The notes under the pieces are model-generated. The model did not search any database. It was not told where the DNA came from and saw only the letters and a list, made by a program, of their open reading frames with translations. Shown piece after piece: positions 1-5,820 of a stretch of 11,068 bases of DNA. Every line of letters begins with the position of its first letter. The stretch's first letter is position 1. This DNA is from DASZHA01 sp049644325 (GTDB taxonomy: Bacteria > Chloroflexota > Dormibacteria > DASZGP01): NCBI GenBank assembly GCA_049644325.1, contig JBARRR010000167.1:1-11068 (forward strand), written 5' to 3'. Made by a program: the position numbers and the translations under genes.

Positions 1-501
1 GAGGACCTGCGCTACGTCTTCGAGGTCAACGTGGTTGCCCCCACCCTGGCCAACTCGCTCGTCCTGCCGGGGATGCTGCGGCGCAAGCGCGGGCACGTGG
101 TCAACGTCGGGTCGGTGGCATCCCACATCGCCAGCCCCGACCTGGGCGGCTACGCCGCCACCAAGCACGCCCTCAAGGCGCTCAGCGATGCGCTGCGGAT
201 GGAGCTGCAGGGCACCGGCGTGCGCGTCACCCTGGTCTGTCCCGGGCCGATCGCCACCGACTTCACCGAGAACACCCGGGGCAAATACCCCGACCATTAC
301 CCCAAGCGGCCGGTCGGCGCCCCCGCCGAGGATGTCGGCCGGGCCATCGCCCGGGCGATCCAGAAGCGGCTGGCCGAGGTCTTCATCCCCGCTTACTTCC
401 AGCCGCTGGTCGGCATCGACGCCATGGTGCCCCAGATCATGCGCGTCGGTGGCAAGCGCGGAATGAAGGTCGCCACCAGGATCGCCGACCGCTTCATGTA
501 A
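1..501 (+). CDS. Short-chain dehydrogenase/reductase (SDR), 5' truncated by window edge
   Basis: The reading frame is open from base 1 to a TAA at 499-501, giving the last 166 residues of an NAD(P)-dependent SDR; the family is usually about 250-280 residues, so the Rossmann nucleotide-binding start (TGxxxGxG) lies outside the window. Visible family landmarks, numbered from base 1: the structural/catalytic Asn in FEVNV (N10), the Ser of NVGSVAS (S38), the YAATK motif (Y51, K55) and the PGPIATDF segment (81-88) that follows the last core strand and contacts the cofactor. Together these complete the Asn-Ser-Tyr-Lys tetrad, so the enzyme looks active. The C-terminus ends with a basic, hydrophobic stretch (RVGGKRGMKVATRIADRFM). 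The substrate cannot be read from this part; SDRs of this type reduce or oxidise carbonyl/hydroxyl groups on lipids, sugars or xenobiotics. It is followed directly by a repeat cluster, with the first repeat starting one base after the stop. Confidence 0.93.
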   Translation, partial: EDLRYVFEVNVVAPTLANSLVLPGMLRRKRGHVVNVGSVASHIASPDLGGYAATKHALKALSDALRMELQGTGVRVTLVCPGPIATDFTENTRGKYPDHYPKRPVGAPAEDVGRAIARAIQKRLAEVFIPAYFQPLVGIDAMVPQIMRVGGKRGMKVATRIADRFM

Positions 502-565
502 AGCGGGGAAGTGTGTCCAGGGGGGTTCGCCGGAGCGGGGAAGTGTGTCCGGGGCGGCTCGCCGG
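502..565 (+). repeat. Two tandem copies of a 32-bp repeat
   Basis: Copies at 502-533 and 534-565 are directly adjacent and match at 29 of 32 positions (differences at unit positions 18, 22 and 25). Each unit begins AGCGGGGAAGTGTGTCC and ends TCGCCGG. The first unit starts one base past the SDR stop codon. No open frame of note covers it. Origin unknown; the GGGGAAGTGTGTCC core resembles an insertion-sequence end in style, but this is inference. Confidence 0.85.
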
Positions 566-629
566 GCCTCTTTGTCATGTCTCTAGACCGTCAACTGCCC
601 TTACCTCACCACCCCGGACACACTTCCCC
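537..629. repeat. Perfect 18-bp inverted repeat (GGGGAAGTGTGTCCGGGG)
   Basis: The core of the second tandem unit (537-554) recurs exactly as its reverse complement at 612-629, with 57 bases between the arms. The arms could form a long stem in RNA or a cruciform, or could be the terminal inverted repeats of a very small non-autonomous element (MITE-like remnant). No transposase fragment lies between them, and I see no clear target-site duplication. Confidence 0.85.
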
Positions 630-630
630 T

Positions 631-678
631 TGACCGGGAGAGCAGTAGCTCTGGCCTGTTTCCCAGATCAGCCGGTCA
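631..678. repeat. Nested small inverted repeats in the intergenic region
   Basis: TGACCGG (631-637) pairs with CCGGTCA (672-678), and the interval contains AGAGC-agta-GCTCT (639-652), a 5-bp stem with a 4-base loop. These sit directly beside the 612-629 arm. They are short enough to arise by chance in GC-rich DNA; they are listed because the intergenic region is unusually rich in pairing sequences. Confidence 0.4.
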
Positions 679-716
679 GCTGAAGGTCGCCAGCCTGCCC
701 ACCTCGCCGTTCAGCG

Positions 717-742
717 GCTAGGAGATCAAACGCTCTCCTAGC
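717..742 (-). terminator. Hairpin overlapping the transporter stop codon, possible terminator
   Basis: GCTAGGAGA (717-725) and TCTCCTAGC (734-742) form a perfect 9-bp stem with an 8-base loop. On the minus strand the stem begins just before and includes the TAG stop of the transporter gene (738-740). No U-run follows on the minus strand, so it is not a classical intrinsic terminator; it could still act as a 3'-end stabiliser or a weak, U-less terminator. Confidence 0.35.
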
Positions 743-1379
743 AGTCGTCGCAATGCTTGCCGGTGCGCGCCGACTCGAGGGCCTCGTTGGCCTCGTTGCG
801 GATCCACCAGATCATCGCCAGGCCGGCGACCGGGTCGGCCCACCACCAGCCGAACAGCCGGTTCAGGACCAGCCCGACGAGCAGGGTCGCCGCCATGTAA
901 AGGCAGACCGCGGAGCAGGCGGCGTCCGCGCGGAGGGCGGCGCTGTGGATGCGCCGCGAGAGCGCCAGGCGCCAACGCCAGAGCACGGGCATGATCACCA
1001 GCGACGCCACCGCAAGCCCAAGGCCGAGCGGGGACGGGTCGGGGTGGATGCCGCGGAGCAGGGTGTACGCCGAGCTCAGCACGATATAGACCGCGACTCC
1101 GTAGAGACCGATTCCCACCAGGCGCGACGCGCGCCGTTCCCCCTGCTTCAGCTCGTCGCTGGGTTCGGTGCGCGAGCGCACCAGCTGGCGCAGGACCACG
1201 GTGGCACTGAAGATCTCGATGACACTGTCGAAACCGAACGCGGTGAGCGCCACCGAGGAGGCGAGGATGCCGGCGCCAATGGCCACCACGCCCTCGATCA
1301 CCATCCAGGCCACAGTCAGGACCTGGGCCAGGCGGGCCTGCTGATAGGCGGAATCGGGGACCGAGATGACCGTGCTCAT
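738..1379 (-). CDS. Small cation diffusion facilitator-like metal transporter without C-terminal domain
   Basis: The 213-residue product has six predicted membrane helices (about 15-38, 42-67, 88-108, 115-135, 153-175, 180-197), the CDF (Cation_efflux, PF01545) fold. FGFDSVIE in helix 2 lines up with the VDSLVD of E. coli FieF/YiiP (D45, D49), giving D51 and E55; RADAACSAVC in helix 5 lines up with RADMLHYQSD (H153, D157), giving C155 and C159. GWWWADP (177-183) follows, as in related short family members. It stops right after helix 6, lacking the cytoplasmic ferredoxin-like dimer domain of about 80-90 residues found in most CDFs, and ends in HCDDC (209-213), a possible metal-binding tail. 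Likely moves a divalent metal against protons across the plasma membrane; which metal is unknown. The ATG start at 1379 has only a weak, too-close AAGG upstream, so the exact start is less sure. It is divergent from pcm. Confidence 0.8.
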   Translation of the reverse strand: MSTVISVPDSAYQQARLAQVLTVAWMVIEGVVAIGAGILASSVALTAFGFDSVIEIFSATVVLRQLVRSRTEPSDELKQGERRASRLVGIGLYGVAVYIVLSSAYTLLRGIHPDPSPLGLGLAVASLVIMPVLWRWRLALSRRIHSAALRADAACSAVCLYMAATLLVGLVLNRLFGWWWADPVAGLAMIWWIRNEANEALESARTGKHCDDC

Positions 1380-1444
1380 ACCTTATTTAACCCCCGCAAT
1401 AGGGGCGGCATGCCCGGCCGTGTAGAACTAATGTGGAGAAGCAC
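1380..1444. promoter_or_regulatory. Divergent intergenic region between metal transporter and pcm, with small palindromes
   Basis: The 65 bases must hold promoters for both genes. They contain CCCC-gcaata-GGGG (1392-1405) and the perfect 8-bp palindrome GGCATGCC (1407-1414). An AT-rich patch (TTAAATAA on the minus strand, 1390-1383) lies just before the transporter ATG. No convincing -35/-10 pair could be assigned. An operator for a metal-responsive regulator is possible but unproven. Confidence 0.35.
1435..1438 (+). promoter_or_regulatory. Ribosome binding site (GGAG) that fixes the pcm start
   Basis: GGAG lies 6 bases before ATG 1445. An in-frame GTG at 1433 would place the start inside or before this site, so the ATG is preferred. 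Confidence 0.7.
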
Positions 1445-2125
1445 ATGAGTTGGGTTCGCCAGATGTTCTCCAATGGCGCGTCGCCGGGGACGCCGCGCGA
1501 GCAGCTGATCCGGCGCCTGGGAAATGACGGCACCCTGAGCCCCGACGCCGTCCGCGCCATCGCCTCGGTCCCCCGCGAGAAGTTCGTCCCCCCCCAGCAC
1601 GCCGGCCTTGCATATGAGGACGCCGCCCTCGAGATCGGTCCAGCCGCCACCATCTCGGCGCCTTCGATGGTGGCGGCGATGCTCTCGGTGCTGGAGCTGC
1701 AGCCGGGGATGAAGGTGCTGGAGATTGGCGCCGGCAGCGGCTACGCCGCGGCGGCGTCGGCCGTGCTGGGAGCTTCTGTGGTGGGGATTGAGCTCCAACC
1801 CGAGCTGGCGGAGCAGGGCCGCCGCAACTTGGAGGCGGCCGGGGTGGCCGACCGGGTGGTGATGATCGCCGCCGACGGGACCCGCGGCTGGCCCGACGCG
1901 GCGCCGTACGACCGCATCCTGGTGTCGGCGGCGGTGGAGGCGGTGCCCCAGGAATGGCTGCAGCAACTCGCCCAGGGCGGCATGCTGGTGTACCCCGAGG
2001 CCGGCGAGGGCATCGACCTCCTCGTGCGCCTGACCAAGACCAGCGACGGCTTCCACCGCCAGGAGATGGGTCACTGCCGCTTCGTTCGCCTCCAGGTGGA
2101 GGGCGGCTACTCCTCCGCCATGTAG
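1445..2125 (+). CDS. pcm: Protein-L-isoaspartate O-methyltransferase
   Basis: This cytosolic repair enzyme transfers a methyl group from S-adenosylmethionine to isoaspartyl residues that arise in ageing proteins, starting their return to normal aspartate. The 226-residue product has the family order: an N-terminal helical part, the substrate-side segment around ISAPSM (70-75) that is diagnostic of PCMT, the SAM-binding glycine loop VLEIGAGSGYAAA (91-103), the acidic strand end GIELQPE (114-120), and a YDRILVSAAVEAVP segment (155-168) corresponding to the usual YDxIxVTAAA.xVP. Length agrees with bacterial PCMTs (about 210-230). ATG 1445 is chosen over GTG 1433 because of the well-spaced GGAG. 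The gene runs convergently into pruA, the last 19 bases being shared on opposite strands. It has no surE or other usual partner nearby. Confidence 0.93.
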   Translation: MSWVRQMFSNGASPGTPREQLIRRLGNDGTLSPDAVRAIASVPREKFVPPQHAGLAYEDAALEIGPAATISAPSMVAAMLSVLELQPGMKVLEIGAGSGYAAAASAVLGASVVGIELQPELAEQGRRNLEAAGVADRVVMIAADGTRGWPDAAPYDRILVSAAVEAVPQEWLQQLAQGGMLVYPEAGEGIDLLVRLTKTSDGFHRQEMGHCRFVRLQVEGGYSSAM

Positions 2126-3738
2126 GGGTAGCGGTAGTCGGTGGCGGGCACGTAGGTCTCCTTCACGGTGCGCATGCTGGTCCAGCGCAGCAGGTTCATG
2201 AACGATCCCGCTTTGTCGTTGGTGCCGGATGCCCTGGCGCCGCCGAAGGGTTGCTGCCCCACCACCGCCCCGGTGGGCTTGTCGTTGACATAGAAGTTGC
2301 CGGCGGCGTTTACCAGCCGGTTGGTTGCCGTCCGCACCGCCTCGCGGTCGGTGGCGAATATCGCGCCGGTGAGCCCGTAGGGGGTGCTGGTGTCAACGAT
2401 GTCCAGGGTCTTTTCGAAATCCCGGTCGGGGTACGGATAGACGGTGAGGATTGGGCCGAAGAGCTCCTCCCGCATGGTCTTGAAGTTGGGGTCGTCGGTC
2501 TCGATGACTGTGGGGCGGACAAACCAGCCCTCGCGGCCGTCGGTGACGCCGCCCGCGACCACCCGGGCGTTGGTGGCCGCCTTTGCCGCGGCGATCGCGG
2601 CCTTGTGCTTCTTGAAGGCGCCCTCGTTGATGACCGCGCCCATGAAGTTGTGGAAGTCGGCGACGTCGCCGACCTTGATGTCCTCAACGGTGTCGACCAT
2701 GTCGTCGCGGAGCCGCTTCCACATCGACGCCGGCACGTAGGCCCGCGATGCCGCTGAGCACTTCTGGCCCTGGTACTCGAAGGCGCCGCGGACCAGCGCG
2801 GTCTTGAGCGCCTCGACGTCGGCCGAGGGATGCGCCACCACGAAGTCCTTGCCGCCGGTCTCGCCCACCAACCGCGGGTAGGTCCGGTACTTGGCGACGT
2901 TGGCGCCCACCCGTTGCCACATCCATTGGAAGACCGAGGTGGAGCCGGTGAAGTGGATGCCGGCGAGGTCCGGGTGATCTAGGACCTGGGTGCCGATGGC
3001 GGCGGAGTCGCCGCTGATCATGTTGATCACGCCAGGCGGCAGGCCGGCCGCCTCGAGCAGGTCGAGGAGGACGTGGCAGACCAGCATCGTCTCGCGGGAC
3101 GGCTTGAAGACCACGGTGTTGCCCATCAGGGCCGGGGCTGTGGGGAGGTTGCCGGCGATCGAGGTGAAGTTGAAGGGCGAGACGGCGAAGACGAAACCCT
3201 CGAGCGGCCGGTACTCGAGCCGGTTCCAGGCGGTGGGGTCGCTGATGGGCTGCTGGTCGAGGATGAAGTCGCCGAAGTGGGCGTTGAAGCGCCAGAAGTC
3301 GATCAGCTCGGCGGCGGCGTCGATCTCTGCCTGGTGCACCGTTTTGCTCTGGCCCAGCATGGTGGCGGCGTTGACGACGTCGCGCCAGGGGCCGGCTAGC
3401 AGGTTGGCGGCGCGGAGCAGGACCGCGGCGCGGTCGGTGTAGGGAGCGTCTGCCCAGTCAGCCCGCGCACGCAGCGCCGCCTCGATGGCGACGCCAACGT
3501 GGGAAGGCTTGGCTACCGCAGCCTCTGCGATGACCAGCTCGTGGCGGTGGGGAGCGCGCAGCGAGACGCGCTCGCGGGTGTCCACCCGCCCACCGTCGAT
3601 TCGCAGCGGAACCTGGGTGCGGGCATCTGTGAGCTCGGCCAGGCGCGCCTTGACGCTTTCCCGTTCAGGCGTCTGCGGCGCATAGGAGCGAACAGGCTCG
3701 TTCTGGGGAGTGGGGATCCGGACGTGCGAATCAGCCAT
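2107..3738 (-). CDS. pruA: L-glutamate gamma-semialdehyde (1-pyrroline-5-carboxylate) dehydrogenase
   Basis: This NAD-dependent aldehyde dehydrogenase oxidises glutamate gamma-semialdehyde to glutamate, the second step of proline degradation. The 543 residues match the free-standing (not PutA-fused) P5CDH type. Aldehyde dehydrogenase landmarks are all present: the oxyanion Asn in SPFNF (N190), the cofactor Lys in FKPS (K212), FTGS (263-266), the general-base Glu in GETGGKDF (E293), and the nucleophilic Cys in EYQGQKCSAASR (C327). GETGGKDFV together with QGQKCSA is typical of P5CDH rather than other aldehyde dehydrogenases. The N-terminal RIPTPQNEPVRSYAP is also characteristic and supports this start. 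No proline dehydrogenase gene is in the window. No Shine-Dalgarno precedes the ATG; a -10-like TACCCT ends 6 bases before it, so the mRNA may be leaderless. Divergent from the thiolase at 3762 and convergent with pcm. Confidence 0.95.
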   Translation of the reverse strand: MADSHVRIPTPQNEPVRSYAPQTPERESVKARLAELTDARTQVPLRIDGGRVDTRERVSLRAPHRHELVIAEAAVAKPSHVGVAIEAALRARADWADAPYTDRAAVLLRAANLLAGPWRDVVNAATMLGQSKTVHQAEIDAAAELIDFWRFNAHFGDFILDQQPISDPTAWNRLEYRPLEGFVFAVSPFNFTSIAGNLPTAPALMGNTVVFKPSRETMLVCHVLLDLLEAAGLPPGVINMISGDSAAIGTQVLDHPDLAGIHFTGSTSVFQWMWQRVGANVAKYRTYPRLVGETGGKDFVVAHPSADVEALKTALVRGAFEYQGQKCSAASRAYVPASMWKRLRDDMVDTVEDIKVGDVADFHNFMGAVINEGAFKKHKAAIAAAKAATNARVVAGGVTDGREGWFVRPTVIETDDPNFKTMREELFGPILTVYPYPDRDFEKTLDIVDTSTPYGLTGAIFATDREAVRTATNRLVNAAGNFYVNDKPTGAVVGQQPFGGARASGTNDKAGSFMNLLRWTSMRTVKETYVPATDYRYPYMAEE

Positions 3739-3744
3739 GGGCTG

Positions 3745-3754
3745 AGGGTACTCT
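3745..3754. promoter_or_regulatory. Probable bidirectional leaderless promoter between pruA and thiolase
   Basis: The + strand reads AGGGTACTCT. TACTCT (3749-3754) fits TANNNT and ends 7 bases before the thiolase ATG at 3762. On the minus strand TACCCT (3750-3745) fits the same pattern and ends 6 bases before the pruA ATG at 3738. The two -10 elements share the self-complementary TA at 3749-3750. Neither gene has a Shine-Dalgarno, and the 23-bp gap leaves no room for separate leaders. -35 elements would fall inside the opposite coding region. TANNNT is a low-information pattern, so this needs start-site mapping. Confidence 0.5.
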
Positions 3755-3761
3755 CTACGCC

Positions 3762-4916
3762 ATGCCCGAAGCCGTCATCGTCGCCGCCGGCCGGAGCCCC
3801 ATCGGTCGCGCCGGCAAGGGCGCCCTGGTCGATGTCCGGCCGGACGACATGGTGGGGTATGTCGTCGGCAAGGTGCTGGAGAAGGTGCCTGAGCTGCCGA
3901 GGGACGAGATCGACGACCTGATCTGCGGCTGTGGCTACCCCGCGGGCGAGCAGGGGATGAACATCGGCCGCCAGGCGGTCTTCCTCAGCGGGCTCCCGGC
4001 CTCGGTACCCGGCACCACCGTCAATCGGTTCTGCGCCTCCAGCCTGCAGGCGATCCGGATGGCGTATCACGCCATCAAATCGGGCGAGGGCGACGCCTTC
4101 GTCTGCGCCGGGGTCGAGTCATACTCGCGGGTCGGCCGTGGCGGCATGACCGACGAGGACAAGAACCCCCGGCTGATGGGCGCCGACGCCTGCGCCGAGG
4201 GGTACATGCTGATGGGCATCACCGCCGAGAACGTCGCCGACCAGTTCGGCGTCTCCCGCGAGGACATGGACGTCTTCGCCCTTGGCAGCCAGAAGAAGGC
4301 CGCCGCCGCCCGGGACAGCGGCGTCTTCGACCGCGAGATCATCCCTGTCATCACTCCCGCCGGCGACGCGGTTTCTCGCGATGACGGCATCCGGCCCGAC
4401 ACCACCCTGGAGAAGCTGGCGTCGCTGGAGCCCGTCTTCAGGGAGGGCGGCCGCGTAACCGCCGGCAACGCCTGCCCGCTCAACGATGGCGCGGCTGCTG
4501 TGGTGGTGCTGTCCGAGGACCGCGCGACCCAGCTGGGGCTCAAGCCTTTGGCGCGGATCGTGGCGTCGTCGGTCAGTGGCGTCGACCCCACCATCATGGG
4601 CGTGGGCCCTATCGAGGCGGTGCGAAAAGTGCTCAAGGCGACGGGCATGACGGTGAACGACATCGACGTCGTCGAGCTCAACGAGGCCTTCGCCTCCCAG
4701 GTGCTAGCCGTGTCTCGGGAGCTGGAGTGGGACATGGACCGCCTCAACCCCCACGGGGGTGCGATCGCCCTAGGCCACCCCTTCGGCATGACCGGGGCGC
4801 GGATCATGACCGCGCTGCTCAACGACCTCGCCACGAGGGACCGGACCTACGGGCTCGAGACCATGTGCGTCGGGGGCGGCCAGGGAATGGCGATGATTGT
4901 GGAGCGGCTCAACTAG
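3762..4916 (+). CDS. Thiolase family protein (acetyl-CoA C-acyltransferase), paralogue 1
   Basis: Thiolases either cleave 3-ketoacyl-CoA with CoA in beta-oxidation or condense two acetyl-CoA. The 384-residue product covers the whole fold: VNRFCASSLQAI carries the acyl-accepting Cys (C91), VELNEAFA the NEAF loop, GGAIALGHPFGMTGAR the catalytic His (H339), and CVGGGQGMAM the second Cys (C369). All four active-site elements are intact. The NRFCASS and CVGGGQG wording is that of degradative, FadA-like thiolases, but direction and chain length cannot be settled from sequence. The start MPEAVIVAAGRSPIGRA is shared with the paralogue at 7279, which supports this ATG. No ribosome binding site is visible; a TACTCT element 7 bases upstream suggests a leaderless transcript. 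No hydroxyacyl-CoA dehydrogenase or hydratase partner is adjacent. Confidence 0.93.
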   Translation: MPEAVIVAAGRSPIGRAGKGALVDVRPDDMVGYVVGKVLEKVPELPRDEIDDLICGCGYPAGEQGMNIGRQAVFLSGLPASVPGTTVNRFCASSLQAIRMAYHAIKSGEGDAFVCAGVESYSRVGRGGMTDEDKNPRLMGADACAEGYMLMGITAENVADQFGVSREDMDVFALGSQKKAAAARDSGVFDREIIPVITPAGDAVSRDDGIRPDTTLEKLASLEPVFREGGRVTAGNACPLNDGAAAVVVLSEDRATQLGLKPLARIVASSVSGVDPTIMGVGPIEAVRKVLKATGMTVNDIDVVELNEAFASQVLAVSRELEWDMDRLNPHGGAIALGHPFGMTGARIMTALLNDLATRDRTYGLETMCVGGGQGMAMIVERLN

Positions 4917-4958
4917 CGGGTAGCACTGGCCCCAGGTGGGAATGTAACCAGCGTGGAC

Positions 4959-4964
4959 AGGAGG
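4959..4964 (+). promoter_or_regulatory. Strong ribosome binding site (AGGAGG) that decides the methyltransferase start
   Basis: AGGAGG lies 9 bases before GTG 4974. A longer frame beginning at GTG 4953 would bury this motif within its own codons 3-4, so the downstream GTG is the better start. Confidence 0.65.
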
Positions 4965-4973
4965 GTACTGCCC

Positions 4974-5819
4974 GTGGCGATTGGACCGAGCCGCACCGCC
5001 GTCGCCGCCGCCGTGTCTCGCGCCATCCACCTGATGGACAGCGCGCCGCAGGTCTTCAACGACACGCTGGCGCTCGACCTCGCCGGCGAGGAAGGGCAGG
5101 CACGCCTGGCGGAACTGCGGAAGCTACCGGAGGAATCCCTGTACCCCATGGCCATGCTCTTCGCGATCCGCAGCCGCTACGTCGAGGACATGGTGGAGGC
5201 GGCGGTCGCCGAGGGCGTCACCCAGTACGTGCTCCTCGGCGCCGGGCTCGACTCCTTCGCCTACCGTCGCGGCGACCTGCTGGAGCAGCGCCTTCGGGTA
5301 TTCGAGGTCGACGCCCCGGGAACCCAGGCCTACAAGCGCAGCCGGCTCGAGGAGCTTGGTGTCGCTACGCCCGAGGGCCTGACATTCGTGCCCGTCGATT
5401 TTGAGAAGGACGCGCTGGTCGACTCACTGGTAGCCGCCGGCCTCAACCCCCTGGCGCCGGTCGCGCTGTCATGGATCGCGGTCATCCCATACCTGACGCG
5501 TCCGGCCATCGACGCGACCCTCGACGCCGTCAGCTCGCTGCCGCCGGGGTCGCGGATCGCGCTGAGCTACACCCTGCCGCCGGAGGTCATGAACGAACGA
5601 AACCGCCGGGGGTTCCATTGGACCGCCAATCGCACCGCCGAGGTGGGTGAGCCTTTCCAGACGCTGTTCGAGCCGGCCCAGATCGAGCGCGCGCTTCGCG
5701 TGCTGGGGTTCAGCCGGGTTGACCATTTCACCTCAAGGGACGCCAAACGTCGCTACCTGGCGGATCGACCCGACCTTGACCTGGCCGACATCGAGCGCCT
5801 GCTGACCGCGACGATCTGA
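4974..5819 (+). CDS. Class I SAM-dependent methyltransferase, leucine carboxyl methyltransferase-like family
   Basis: The product (281 residues from GTG 4974) belongs to the LCM-type family (PF04072, bacterial TIGR00027 group), SAM-dependent O-methyltransferases whose substrates are mostly unknown in bacteria. Family features in order: the N-terminal SRTAVAAAVSRA segment common in this group, AIRSRYVED (64-72), the SAM-binding LLGAGLDSFAYR (87-98), the acidic strand end FEVDAPGTQAYKR (110-122), the adenine-side VPVDFE (139-144), and SWIAVIPYLT (166-175) in place of the usual WEGVTxYLT. The substitution of the Glu in that last motif is mild and common enough not to imply inactivity. It follows the first thiolase on the same strand by 57 bases and may be co-transcribed with it, but has its own strong ribosome site. 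Its stop is one base from the stop of the convergent alkA-type gene. Confidence 0.88.
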   Translation: MAIGPSRTAVAAAVSRAIHLMDSAPQVFNDTLALDLAGEEGQARLAELRKLPEESLYPMAMLFAIRSRYVEDMVEAAVAEGVTQYVLLGAGLDSFAYRRGDLLEQRLRVFEVDAPGTQAYKRSRLEELGVATPEGLTFVPVDFEKDALVDSLVAAGLNPLAPVALSWIAVIPYLTRPAIDATLDAVSSLPPGSRIALSYTLPPEVMNERNRRGFHWTANRTAEVGEPFQTLFEPAQIERALRVLGFSRVDHFTSRDAKRRYLADRPDLDLADIERLLTATI

Positions 5820-5820
5820 G

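Noticed and set aside
502..629. Repeat cluster considered as a CRISPR array
   Set aside because: The direct copies are immediately adjacent with no spacers, only two exist, the third is inverted, and no cas genes are near.
1433..1444. GTG at 1433 as the start of pcm
   Set aside because: It would begin before the GGAG ribosome site that is well placed for ATG 1445.
753..1448. Long open frame (231 codons) on the plus strand opposite the metal transporter
   Set aside because: Low-complexity, Gly/Arg/His/Asp-rich translation typical of the antisense frame of a GC-rich gene; the opposite strand has a clear transporter.
1376..2074. Long minus-strand frame opposite pcm
   Set aside because: Composition is Arg/His/Gly-rich with no family motif, while the plus strand encodes a complete PCMT.
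1954..2757. 267-codon plus-strand frame spanning the end of pcm and the 3' part of pruA
   Set aside because: It overlaps two well-supported genes, has biased composition and no recognisable domain; a GC-rich shadow.
4953..4973. GTG at 4953 as the start of the LCM-like methyltransferase
   Set aside because: The strong AGGAGG would lie inside the coding part; GTG 4974 at 9-base spacing fits better, though a leaderless start at 4953 is not excluded.
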